Shown here piece after piece: positions 31,343 through 41,305 of a DNA stretch of 64,000 bases (position 1 is the first letter of the stretch; the number at the start of each line of letters is the position of its first letter). The stretch lies in NCBI GenBank assembly GCA_015179125.1, contig WHVA01000562.1, forward strand, positions 1-64,000. The letters are read 5' to 3'. The translations under genes and the position numbers were made by a program. The notes below the pieces were generated by a model. The model did not search any database, was not told where the DNA came from, and saw only the letters and a list, made by a program, of their open reading frames with translations. Origin of the DNA: Gautieria morchelliformis. Lineage: Eukaryota; Basidiomycota; Agaricomycetes; Gomphales; Gomphaceae.

Positions 31343-32881
31343 GACGCCCTGATGCAGAATATTGGTTCAAAGCTGCATATGATGAGATCCAAGCTCAGCT
31401 TGACAATGGCACCTGGAAACTTGCCAAACTGCCCCCAGGCAGAAAGGCAATTGGCAGTCGATGGGTGTTTCTCATCAAGCGAAAAGCCGATGGGTCCATT
31501 GATCGCTACAAAGGAAGGTTGGTGGCCAAAGGATATGCCCAGAGGCCTGGCTTCGACTACACTGAGACGTTTGCACCCACTGCCAAATGGGCTGCATTGC
31601 GTGCTGTGCTTGCAATGGCCGCCATTGAAGACATGGAGCTCGAGAGCATCAATATCTCATCTGCATACCTAAATGGAGAGCTTGATCAGGAAGTTTACAT
31701 GGAGCAACCTGAGGGGTTCCACCAGGGGTGCTTATGATGATTTCCTCAAGCTTCTCAAAGGCATCTATGGTCTGAAGCAATCTGGGAGAATCTGGCATCA
31801 GAAGCTCGATAAAGAGCTGCGGGAGATGGATTTTGTCAAAGTGAGGTGTGACCATAGCATTTGGGTGTACCAGAAGGGTGATGATAAGGTCATCATCCCG
31901 GTCTTTGTGGATGATTTGACCATTGCATCCAAGTCCAAGGAAGCCATGCGGCGTGTGAAGGATGAGCTGAAGAAGCGTTTTAAACTTAGGGACCTCAGTC
32001 CTACGTCTTTCCTCCTTGGAGTTTCCATTGAGAGGGACCGAGCCAAGCGCACACTCACACTCTCACAGAAGCAGTATACCTTGGACCTTCTGGAGCGATA
32101 TGGTCATTCTGATTGCTATAGAGTCTTTACTCCTATGGATCCTGGCTGCAGGCTGTCCACTGAACAGGCTCCCTCTACACCGGAGGAGGTTGAATTCATG
32201 AAAGACAAGCCATATATTCATGCAGTGGGATCCTTGCTTTATTTGGCTACTGCAACCCGTCCAGACATAGCATATGCGGTGGGAGTATTGGCCAGATTCA
32301 ACTCCAATCCTGGCATGGCACACTGGACAGCTGTCAAGCACCTCTTCAAATACCTGAAGGGCACCCTTGACTACAAGCTGACATACAAGCCAGGCTTGAC
32401 ACAGTCAACCCAGCTGTTTACGTCATATTCAGATGCAGACCATGGTGGAGACAAAGACTGTGGTAAATCCACCGGTGCGTATGTGGTTAAAATGGGAACT
32501 GGAGCCATCAGTTGGAGAACAAAATTGCAGACCATGGTCACTCTGTCTACCACAGAGGCAGAATACATTGCGGCTGTCTCGGCAGGCCAAGAGATCCTTT
32601 GGTTGCGAAATTTGTTCACTGAGCTTGGGTGGAAACCTAGAGGTTCCTCCACACTCTTCATTGATAACCAGTCAGCAGTTCAAGTTGCTAAGAATCCTGA
32701 ACACCACGGGAGACTCAAGCAACTAGACTTGCGCTTCTACTGGCTGAGAGATGTGGTCACCGAAGGAAAAATCTCAGTTGCTCACATTCCCACTGATGAG
32801 ATGCCAGCGGACATGTTGACAAAGTCGTTGACAAAGGTCAAGGTTGAACGCTGCAGGAAAATGCTAGGACTAATGCTATAA
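31268..32881 (+). pseudogene. Copia L reverse transcriptase and RNase H
   Basis: From AMRRPDAEYWFKAAYDEI (31339) through GSRWVFLIKRKADG, GRLVAKGYAQRPG and ETFAPTAKW to a one-base loss near 31722 (PEGFHQG). It resumes in a 402-residue frame: LKGIYGLKQSGRIWH, catalytic FVDDLTIASKS (31905 on), then RNase H with YSDADHGGDKDCGKSTG, STTEAEYIAAVSAGQEI and FIDNQSAVQVAKNPE, and a stop at 32881. All catalytic residues are intact; only the two single-base shifts disable it. Confidence 0.9.
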
Positions 32882-33452
32882 TGATTCGCATTGAACATTG
32901 TTTAGTGCCTGGGGCGCTAAATAAAGTTTACAGTTGCTAATTATTTTCAGACTGCGCCAAACCTTGTTTTATCTTTACCAACGCTGTACATTTGCAATCA
33001 GCATATCCATGTGCCTCTCAGCGCGCCCATCTACCCCCGATTCCATCAGTTTCATCCAATCATCTCCACCTCCTTCTATCACATATCCCTCACCAGTACA
33101 CTTGTCGCCGGTCACTGCCCTGTCGAATTCAGACCTTCTACCACCCGGGTACCACCATCTCCTTGCAACACTGCTCACTCAGGCAGTCACATATCATTCA
33201 CACCACTCATACCACAAGTTCGCATTAAGGATCGGTGGCATGCCATGTTCTTATAGGCAACAGGGATTTTGCGACGGTGGATGAAGACTGATATGCCGAG
33301 GGTGGAAGAGGTGACTCCTGCCGTAGACTTGGGAGCTTTAGAAGAGGAGCGGTTTGAGATGCTGCGGATGAGGACATTGGATGAGCTGGAAGTGATTGAG
33401 GCGGTGTTCCTTGAAAGGCTGTGAGGTGTAGGAATGCAGAGCTCTATTATCA
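32882..33452. other. Unexplained interval between copia L pol and its 3' LTR
   Basis: Longer than a usual copia 3' untranslated stretch. On the plus strand an open stretch near 33270-33424 reads MKTDMPRVEEVTPAVDLGAL and ends LEVIEAVFLERL-stop, about 30 bases before the purine tract. On the minus strand 32975-33178 is open. Neither is recognised. It may be a captured fragment. Confidence 0.35.
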
Positions 33453-33460
33453 GGTGGGAG

Positions 33461-33746
33461 TGTTGAATGATGATATTAGAAGCCCTATCCATTCTACATT
33501 TCCTCTAATTTTCTTGGTATTTTTCTCTCCAGTAGTTAGTGACTTCTTGTTGACTCTTTCCTTTGTATCTGCGCTTTTTGGCATGCTTACATAAGCCAAA
33601 AAGCGCCAGCTAACAGCTGGGGAGTGTGGGAGAGTGCCCCTTATCTTGTGCACTCACCACACATCCCCAGACCTGCTGGGGTGTTTGTTAGGCTTATCAG
33701 GCTTATCAGGCTTGTTTTAAAGCTCCTATAACTTCAATTTTTTACA
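33461..33746 (+). repeat. 3' LTR of copia L
   Basis: 286 bp, TGTTGAATGATG...TTTTTTACA, preceded by AGGTGGGAG at 33452-33460. It lacks the tandem duplication seen in the 5' LTR. Confidence 0.85.
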
Positions 33747-34120
33747 GTTGCATGTAGTCAGCTGCGCGTTCCTCACTGCATGGCGTTCAACCTTGTCGAT
33801 CCACGTTGGCCACGGCGTGTACATGGCAGTGCCGACATCTTTCTCTACCAATTGGACGCAGTTGGTGTCGGTGGTGGTTTTCAGGTGCGCAGCGAAGGCT
33901 GAGCAATTGTCGCACCCATCGGGATGGACGATTGCTACGCCATTTTTCCATCCCACGATTTTCCAGTGCTCCACAGTTGCTGTAGTAGCGCTGAGGATTG
34001 CTGCGCCCCTTGCTTGGGGGCATTGCGGACATTGAGTGATCGACGTCCATACCGTCTTTGGCTGGCATCAGCTTCGATAGAAGGTGATGGGGTGATGGTG
34101 GTTGCTTCTTAAGAAGCAAT
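33747..34120 (-). pseudogene. D2 post-pol gene, N-terminal part
   Basis: Minus strand: LLSKLMPAKDGMDVDHSM, then (shifted frame) HWKIVGWKNGVAIVHPDG, CDNCSAFAAHLKTTTDTN and AMYTPWPTWIDKVERHAV. Matches 20703-20990, so the gene was conserved between copies D1 and D2. It starts about 200 bases downstream of pol on the sense strand. Its C-terminal part is probably represented by 37105-38806. Function not recognised. Cut at 33746 by copia L. Confidence 0.6.
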
Positions 34121-34229
34121 GCGCCTTGGAAAGATCCAAGGTGAAAATTTAAGTGACACTGTTGGCATGGTCCGGTGTCTCATGTGATCTACACGTGACC
34201 TACGCGACCTGGTGTCTTTTAGGCAGGTC

Positions 34230-35247
34230 ATGTGGCTTAGTCACACCCTGGAGCTCTAGGTAGTGGTCTAGAGCTTCAAGGTCTTTACACACTGGCATGG
34301 GCTCTCATGTCACATCGCCAAGGGTCCATTGGACCTGAAATTCCAGGTCCTTGGAGTTTATCCATCTATGGGATAAAATCTCATCGACGAGCCATTCTTC
34401 CTCGTCGTTCCTGCCAAAGTCATAGAGCAACTTCACTTCTTGACGAGGGAATAGGTCATCGTTGTTGGCCTCATATCGTCGTATGAGGCTGGTGTGGAAG
34501 ACTGGCGTGACGCGCCTGTTCTTCAGCTCGTCTGGTAGCTCGAGAGTTACCGTTGAGGCCTTGTTGTGGGCCTCGAGCACGCGATACATTGGCCTGTATC
34601 GCGGCACCAGCTTCCTGGCCCTTCCTTTGGGCAGTGTCAGGTTCTGAGTGGACAGGTATATGTGGTCGCCGACTGCATACATGTCACTATCCCGGTGTTT
34701 CTTATTTGCGTGAAACACCTGCGTTACACGGTGCTCCAGTATGGCATCGTGTGCCATCATCAGGTTCCAGCGAGCCTGTTGTGCGAACCGGGATACTCCC
34801 TTGAAAGGAGTGTCCGCTCTCATGGGCATGTCGATCCGTGGCATGTACCCATGGTTTAGCTTGAAGGGAGTGAACCCTGTGGTGGCGCTGACATTGCTGT
34901 TGATGGCCACTTTGACCATTGGGCACTTGTGTGCCCAGTCCTTCTGGTCATCTCTGACGACCGTCCATAGGATCTGTCCGATCGAGTGGTTGGCCCGTTC
35001 AGTGGCTCCATCTGTTTGTGAATGGAATGCGGTAGCCATGAGGAGTTTAGTCCCCATGAGCCGCTGAAGTTCACGCCAGAAAAGCGATGTGAACTTTGAG
35101 TCTTGATCGGAGATGATGGAGTGGGGGACTCCATGGAGCCTGACGACTTCCTTGAGGAATAGCCAGGCTACTTTTTTCACCCTGACCCTCATCGTCGTTG
35201 GGATGAGGTGGACGTGCAAAGTCAGCCTGTCTATGATTACCATGAGG
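34230..35247 (-). pseudogene. D2 integrase core and chromodomain-like tail
   Basis: A 320-residue frame (34305-35267) has VIIDRLTLHVHLIPT, SIISDQDSKFTSLFWREL and AFHSQTDGATERANHSIGQI (D, D, E). It goes on to VAINSNVSATTGFTPFKLNHG, the RYRPMYRVLEA barrel, VTPVFHTSLIRRYEAN and a chromodomain-like tail EWLVDEILSHRW, DLEFQVQWTLGDVTWEP, CKDLEALDHYLELQGV. It joins the zinc-binding part at 35708 once the 455-bp insertion is removed. Mostly open; one stop is seen after GDVT. Confidence 0.85.
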
Positions 35248-35702
35248 AGGATGTTTATAAATGTCATATATATGTATATATAGCTTAGCTCATCTATATT
35301 TCATAAAATGTATCAAAATTGAGGCAGTTGCCAGCACCTGTAAGGCATGCTTAATCCTAGCCCCAAAGTTCTTTCTCACAGTCTGCTGCTCCCCCAGAGT
35401 ATAAGTATTGTCCATACTTGCTTCTATATTCTGTGATTGTACATCTAACATGTTTCATGTATACTTTTAATATATAGTCATCCACATCCTCTCTGAAATT
35501 GCTCTGTTATATCAATACACACCATGCTTTAGCACATACAACCATATTTTTAAAATATCAGAACATTCAAAAAAATTTAGGATGTCCACAATATACAAGT
35601 TGCTCAAAATGATGGACTATGAATTTGGTAAGGGTTGATATTTTAAAAGATATCTAATATATCCTAGAAGAATGTACATTGTTGTCAATGTGAACATCCT
35701 CC
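35248..35702. mobile_element. 455-bp AT-rich insertion with 5-bp TSD and short TIRs
   Basis: TGAGG occurs at 35243-35247 and 35703-35707. The ends are AGGATGTT and AACATCCT(CC), a short inverted match. Removing it restores the D2 integrase reading SDGCDYLMVIIDRL. No coding frame. The class is uncertain. Confidence 0.7.
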
Positions 35703-35707
35703 TGAGG

Positions 35708-35950
35708 TAATCACAGCCATCTGACTTGGGCATCAACCCCATGAAATCGATTCCGATCGACTGCCACGGCCTGTCTGGGATGGGCAGGCTGTGCAGCAGG
35801 CCTTTGGGCTTCTGGGTGCCAGTTTTGTTCATCTGGCACCTCGCGCATGAGATGCAAAATGTCTCAATGTTGGGGCCCATGCCTTGCCACCAGTATGCTC
35901 TTCGAATATAATTCGAAGTCTTCATGTGGCCATAGTGACCCATGGTTCTG
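35708..35950 (-). pseudogene. D2 integrase zinc-binding region
   Basis: MHRTMGHYGHMKTSNYIRRA, YWWQGMGPNI and CISCARCQMNKTGTQKP give the HHCC zinc-binding domain, then SIGIDFMGLMPKSDGCDY (first catalytic Asp). It is cut upstream near 35950 by the J-like region. Confidence 0.8.
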
Positions 35951-37104
35951 TGCATGACTCACCCTCTAATTGTGGGCAGCGATTGGTCAACACAAGTTCT
36001 GACTCATTACCCTTTTTCACTCTGACTCACTACCCCATTTCTGTGTGACTCAGTGCATGACTCACTCCCTAATCGTGAACTGCGATTGGACAACACATGC
36101 TCTGACTCACTACCCTATTTCTCTCTGACTCACTACCCTATTTCTCTCTGACTCACTACCCCATTTCTCATGACTCAGTGCATGACTCACACCCAAATCG
36201 TGAACTGCGATTGGCCAACACATGCTCTGACTCACTACCCTTTTTCTCAATGACTCACTACCCTATTTTTTCGTGACTCATTCTAGTCTATTAATAGATG
36301 GTAGATACAATATAAAAGGAGGCCTTACTGCCCACCTTTCATTAGCCAATACATCAACTGTGTTGTGGATGTGGAGGCTTGGGAATAAATTGCTATTTCC
36401 AGAGTGCTGAGTCCGAACTGGCAGGTTGGCCAGAGTTTGTGGGTGCGTAAGTGTCCACAGGCTCGAGTTCGGGCTCGCACGCGTCGGAGTTTGAATAAGC
36501 AGAGTTGTGGATACATGTGGATTCATAACTCTGCTGCAACAGAATAGAAGTGTTTTGAGCCAAAGACTTCATTAAAAATGGCAAACAAATGGTAGGAAAT
36601 TAGAGGAAGTTTAAATAGTTCATCCCCAATGATAGCAATACCAGTATGCTATATTTTAAGGTCACTATTTCGAAAATACATCGAAAATATTCTGTTTGCC
36701 CAGCAAAGCTAGATCCCATACAGCTCCGCTCGGGCAGCCCTCTTATCTTGTGAACATTTATTGGTTCACCTATTATTGGTTCACCTATTCGCCGATGCAA
36801 TACAAACTCAGCCCAACCTATGCTACCATAGCAACAAGGCTGTGCTGTGCCATGACTACACTCCTAAAATAGAATTAGGGTCATGACTCACTGCCAAGCT
36901 GAAGTATTATTGGTCCAAAGTCTTGTGACTAGGGAAATGACTCCTGCATGACTTAGAGCCTGGCTCGGCACATGACTCATGCTCGGACTCTGGCATATCA
37001 TTGGCTGAGAGGCCTCTTACCAATGAAAGGCTGTGTTGAGCTAATCCTCTTTAAGAATAAGGGTGTATCTTATTCTTAGACGTGACTCATGCCTGACTCA
37101 CTAC
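35951..37104 (+). repeat. J-related LTR-like region
   Basis: Shares blocks with LTR J: a TATAAAAGGAGGCC box (36310), a gcagagttgtgg...aactctgc stretch (36497-36545) and a caacaaggctgt block (36835). The relative orientation of blocks differs from copy 639-2264, so it is rearranged or composite. A tandem attggttcacctatt pair lies at 36759-36790. Four more TGACTCA sites lie at 36880-37110. No TSD found. Confidence 0.5.
35955..36280. promoter_or_regulatory. Array of 13 TGACTCA sites with about 23-bp spacing
   Basis: TGACTCA starts at 35955, 36000, 36023, 36046, 36058, 36103, 36126, 36149, 36171, 36183, 36228, 36251 and 36274. Three higher-order units each carry an inverted CCAAT (gcgattgg). A TATA box follows at 36310. 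TGACTCA is the known site of Gcn4/AP-1 type bZIP factors, so this looks like an LTR enhancer. The binding protein is inferred. Confidence 0.7.
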
Positions 37105-38806
37105 CCCATGTGCGACCTGAGGGACGAGATTGGTGCCCTGAAGGATGATATCAGGGCCCTCGACAGCGCGCTCGAGACCGAGCGCAGCAAGACACGAGAC
37201 CTGGGAAAACTGGTCCAGGACCTACAGCGCAAGCTTGCGAGAATGAAGCGAGCAGAACCCACCCCATGACCAGTGGCGGGCCCATCATCTCGCGCGACGG
37301 CCCCATTGCCGTCGCACGCCAAAACAGGGCTAGCAGATCGAATTGCCACGCCTAACCCCAACCCGGGCCAATCCATGCCAGGTCTCAAGGCGCTGATCAC
37401 CAGCCCACCCAGCCCATCTTTCATGGGCCCCAGCGAACCCCTGGTGTCGAAAGTCGACATCCCCGAGGGCTTCTACTCAGACGACCCGGATCTCAAGCAC
37501 TACGATCCGGACCGCCCATGGCACGTCCCAAAGAAAAGATGCGCCTGGGGTTATGAGCAGCTCGTAACCTACGACCCCATTGGTGACCTGCGCAAGCACC
37601 TCACCGATGAGTACCTGGCACAGTCGCTGAGTCGTAGCGCGAACAACCCGGGGCTGGGGCTGGCCGCGGCTCAGAATGAGTATCTCACGGCCGAGCAAGA
37701 GAGGGCCAGATGAGCGGTCTTTAGGCCTGCGCCATCGGTGTCATTTCCCCCACTGGTGATGACAGTTCCCAACCCTCTCTTGTGGGGAAGGGGAGCTCAT
37801 GCCCCTCGGGGACCCTCCGTTAGCCATGATAGGCTGCTTGCTGTGGCCCCTCGGAAAAAAGACGCTGTTGCGAGCTGAATGGTTCGACCTCTGCGAAACC
37901 ACAGAGCAGAGGTTTCAGGACCTCCTGAAGGAGGCCAGGGAGATGCCAACAGCCTCCCACACGCGTGGGATGGTGACCACGATGAGACGGGCCCGGGAGG
38001 AGGCCCGTGCCAGTAGCCACTGAGTAAGCTACTTCCTTATCGGCGAAAGAACTGCTGATGACATTCAGGTCATGCTCCAGGGTTGGCTACGCAACCCTGA
38101 AGGCATCCCATCGGCCATCTGTGACAAGCTGGATCGCAGTCTAAACATCCACGATGTGGATGTGTGGATGTGGCTGAGGAGGCTGGCACCAAAGAACCCC
38201 AAGCCCCCTTCTCCCCTCAGGGCGTGGATATACGACCTATTCCACATCACCGGCCAATGGCAGGACCTCGTGCCAGCCAATGAGGTCCGGTACGCCATCA
38301 GCAACACCCTAAGGGCGTCAATCACAGGGATGTTCCCCATCCGAGGGCGGTCGCCCCGGGACATCCCTCTGGACGAGGTCGCCTGCTGGCTCGCCAGGTA
38401 CGGCGGCGTGAACCGAGATAGCGTGCCCCGGATCGAGCAGTTCATTCAGCGCGATCTATCCAGGACGACATTTAGTGCGCCTGCCCAAATAGAGCAGGAG
38501 AGATTGCGGTTGGCGGCCCTGCAGGACCGCCACAAGGCGGCACTCGTGGCCACAGAAGCGCCGACCGCCGCCTGCGCACAGCTAGACAAGGAGCTAGCTG
38601 TTACACGCAGCCCCTCACCGGTCCCCGACCCGGTCGCTGAAGTGACCTTTCGGCTAGACATGGGCATCGATTCCCCGCCCCATACACCCACCGACAACGC
38701 GGAGCTCCCAACGGACCCACATCCACAGCCGGCCCCATACAACGACATGCCTATGTCGGATGCGGACTCCGAGGACCTCACCAGGTCCATATATGAGGAA
38801 GTTTGA
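37105..38806 (+). pseudogene. D3 post-pol gene, C-terminal part
   Basis: Sense-strand gene ending 21 bases before the 3' LTR. Segments: a coiled coil (DLRDEIGALKDDIRALDSAL, near 37110-37250), a Pro/Ser-rich linker (37273-37430), DIPEGFYSDDPDLKHYDPDR, and LRKHLTDEYLAQSL. After a frameshift near 37790 come EWFDLCETTEQRFQDLLKEA, then a 244-residue open part with MLQGWLRNPEGIPSAICDKL, VDVWMWLRRLAPKN and ITGQWQDLVPANEVRYAISN. An acidic end SDADSEDLTRSIYEEV closes the gene. Stops at 37267, 37711 and 38021 are TGA. Family unknown; the position resembles that of env in retroviruses, but no membrane segment or signal peptide is seen. Confidence 0.55.
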
Positions 38807-38827
38807 GTTGTTCATAGAGGGGGAGGG

Positions 38828-39039
38828 TGTAAATATGATGTTTACCCGCATTGCCCTTAAGGCAATGCGTGCTACTGGACTAGCTTAGATAAGCACTGTA
38901 CAGTTCTTGTGTGGGAACCGCGCGGTGGTTCCCCAGATCTTACCTTACAACTGTCACTACGTAGCACATGGAATTACCACATCTTGGTCGAGTTCCGCTT
39001 GCCCTTGTGACACAAGGTCATAAGATTCACTATCTTACA
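38828..39039 (+). repeat. 3' LTR of D3
   Basis: 212 bp, TGTAAATATGATG...CTATCTTACA, preceded by AGAGGGGGAGGG at 38816-38827. It contains the hairpin gcattgcccttaaggcaatgc. Its outer end abuts D5 gag. Confidence 0.8.
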
Positions 39040-39043
39040 GGTG

Positions 39044-39257
39044 TCCCCTCTTCAGCCACACTGGGTGAGATGTGGTCAGGTCCTTGCTCGTCCTCGATTG
39101 GGGGGATGAGTGCGGTGAGATCTACGATCTCTCCGTCTTCTGGTGTCCTGGACTCTTTGTCCAGGGTAGCGTCAGCCGTTATGTTGCTAGGCTGCACCTG
39201 GGGGGTTGTCCACAAGCTAGAAGCTCGCATTCTTCTTCGACTGCGTGGAATCATCAC
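39044..39257 (-). pseudogene. D5 gag N-terminus
   Basis: ADATLDKESRTPEDGEIVDL and DEQGPDHISPSVAEEGTPV match the start of D1 gag at 25865. It is cut at 39040 by the 3' LTR of D3, which inserted in the opposite direction. Confidence 0.75.
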
Positions 39258-39397
39258 GCTTGCAGTTGACAGTAGAGGGTCTACTGGATGATGTTCAATG
39301 GTAAACAGCTGTCGACGCAGTGGTCTTTTTTAAGATCGTGCGGATTTCCACAATTCAGTTGTTTGCTTGGCGAACAACTGTAGGAAGTTCAAAAAGG

Positions 39398-39608
39398 TGT
39401 AAGATAGTGTATCTTAAGGCCTTGTGTCACAAGGGCAAGCAGAACTCGAACAAGATATGGTTATTCCATGTGCTACGTAGTGACAGTGTAAGGTAAGATC
39501 TGGGGAACAGCGCAGCGGTTCCCACGCAAGAACTGTACAGGGATTAGCTAAGCTAGTCCAGTAGCGCACATTGCCTTAAGGGCAATGTGGGTAAATATCA
39601 TATTTACA
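39398..39608 (-). repeat. 5' LTR of D5
   Basis: Minus strand TGTAAATATGATATTTACCC to CTATCTTACA, 211 bp, an inverted match to 38828-39039. Downstream on the minus strand lies a 140-base leader, then gag at 39257. It sits in plus-strand D4 RT. Confidence 0.8.
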
Positions 39609-39817
39609 CAAATAGACGTGCAAGGTGCTTAATGGTGTCTTGCCCTGCTGCCATCGTCCTCATGGACGATAACATTCCTCGCGCAAGCAAAGAATGGATG
39701 GAAAAGATCACTGACCTCATCAGTGGTATTCCACTCGAACTCCCACCTCTAATGGAGGTCAACCATAGATCAATCTAATTGATCCCAACAAACGCATGCG
39801 GTATCAACTGCTGAAGT
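39609..39817 (+). pseudogene. D4 RT N-terminal part
   Basis: NRRARCLMVSCPAAIVLMDD and EWMEKITDLISGIPLELPPL match D1 RT on the opposite strand. It starts exactly at the terminus of the D5 LTR and stops at the E-type solo LTR. Confidence 0.8.
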
Positions 39818-40544
39818 TGTTATGACCATGTTGCCCAACCATCTCCGCCACCTCCAGAGCACTTCTGTGCTGCCTCCAACTCATTTCTGCAACCTCCGCA
39901 TCCCACGTCCTCTACCCCTTGTTCTTCAACACCCCTGGACAGCTCTATTCATCAGCCCTCGTACTCGACCCTGAGCACAGCAAGAACCATTTTCGGTTCA
40001 TCAAGAATTCCATTCGTTCCACTGTCTATTAGACTTATGCACCCCTTGTTCTTTTGCCATTGTTCTTGACTCTACCCTGCACCCCCTTGTAGTCCTTTGT
40101 TCCCAATTAATTACTTACCCCCTATGTCTATCTGACTTCCACTTCCTCTGGAATTTGCTTAGTACTACCCCATTACCTGTTGTCTCAGCTCTTTGTATAA
40201 AACCCACCTCATGTGTGCTTGTTAATCTGCAATCAGATAATCGACTTTGATACGTGAATTCCCTTGCATTGTCTCCTGTTCTTAGTACAGCAAGGCCTGC
40301 AAGCACACTGTCTCTCTCTGCCTTCAATACTCTGTCTTCCGCCTCTTCCAACCTCTGTTCTCCAACCTCCGGTTCTCAACACTCCAGCCAAGATCAACTT
40401 CTGAATCTTCTCCACCTCTGCCTCATCCGATCTCTGGAACTCAAGTACCAAATATCTAGGATGATAGTTCATCAGGGGTGCAACACATAAGTTGAAGCCA
40501 CTGTCCTTTCCAGATCTGTTCTCCGGGATTTTTGATATGTAACA
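39818..40544 (+). mobile_element. Solo LTR of family E (E3)
   Basis: TGTTATGACCATG...ATATGTAACA, 727 bp, with perfect GAAGT duplications at 39813-39817 and 40545-40549. A TATAAAA box lies near 40195. The sense direction is inferred from the purine tract of the E element at 60825. Closest to E2. Confidence 0.85.
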
Positions 40545-40826
40545 GAAGTGCCCAGAGCACTTCCATGAAGAACTTTCTGTAAAATTGGAAAGATACACCA
40601 CTGCTGGGTGGTGGATACTGGTGGTGGCACACCAGGTGGTGCTAATGCTTTGCATGCCAAAGAAAAACAGCACACTATGCACTGTCTTCAATCTGCGCCA
40701 GCAGAACGAGAATACAGTGAAGGACGTTATGCCCTTCCCAGACCAGGATATCATCCACAGTGACATAGTGTGCTGCCGATACTGGATGAAACTCGACATG
40801 TCTGAAACATACAAGCAGATCTGGAT
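40545..40826 (+). pseudogene. D4 RT continuation
   Basis: CPEHFHEELSVKLERYTTAG, MLCMPKKNSTLCTVFNLRQQ and RYWMKLDMSETYKQIW continue D4 RT. It is cut at 40826 by the A3 5' LTR. Confidence 0.85.
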
Positions 40827-41281
40827 TGTTATGATCTGTTCCCAAATCCGGTCCTGAAGCCTCGGCTTCGGTTCTCATTCAGGAACCTTGGGTTCTACTC
40901 AGCTTTCCTTTGGGTTTCCCTTTGCACCTTCCATCACCCCTGACTTCCTTTTCTAGTTAGTTCCCCATTTACCTGACCCTTTGTTCCCCTGACCGTTGAT
41001 CCGATCATTGTCCCTTCGCGACCCTGCACGCTACTTTACTATATAGACCCCCAGTCCATGTATCATAGTTCCTCAGTTCAGATATCAAATTAGCTTCTCG
41101 TACTTAGACCTCCCTGCTTGATATCAAAACCTGCTTCTCGGCTTATAGCCAAGACCACTCCTGAAATTAGGGTGGAACATTGAGTGGGTGCAACCCATGA
41201 GGTTGAAGCCAGGCCCTCTGACCCGAGACCCAAGTTCAGCCTTGGTAAAACTGAACTACAGTACAACTCACAACCTTAACA
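40827..41281 (+). repeat. 5' LTR of chromovirus A3
   Basis: 455 bp, TGTTATGATCTG...CCTTAACA, homologous to the A2 LTRs with many CG to TG/CA changes. The transcript-start block AGTTCAGATAT is at 41075-41085. Confidence 0.85.
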
Positions 41282-41283
41282 GT

Positions 41284-41294
41284 ATATCTGAACT
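41284..41294 (+). promoter_or_regulatory. Putative self-priming site of A3
   Basis: ATATCTGAACT two bases after the LTR, exact complement of 41075-41085. The same pairing as in A2, kept although the LTRs have diverged. Confidence 0.6.
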
Positions 41295-41305
41295 CCCTAC
41301 ACTCA

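Larger units (their letters stand above)
27467..33746 (+). mobile_element. Ty1/copia element L, LTR to LTR
   Basis: Direct repeats 27467-27807 and 33461-33746 (TGTTGAATG...TTTTTTACA) bracket a copia gag-pol. The first is about 55-60 bp longer because of a tandem duplication near 27672-27735. A primer site follows the first repeat and a purine tract (AGGTGGGAG) precedes the second. The flanks do not match: gypsy F integrase on the left, a D gene on the right, and no TSD. Recombination with another copy is therefore likely. Confidence 0.85.

Noticed and set aside
35955-36280. Regularly spaced repeats suggestive of a CRISPR array
   Set aside because: The repeat core is 7 bp, spacers are repetitive, and the context is a eukaryotic LTR.
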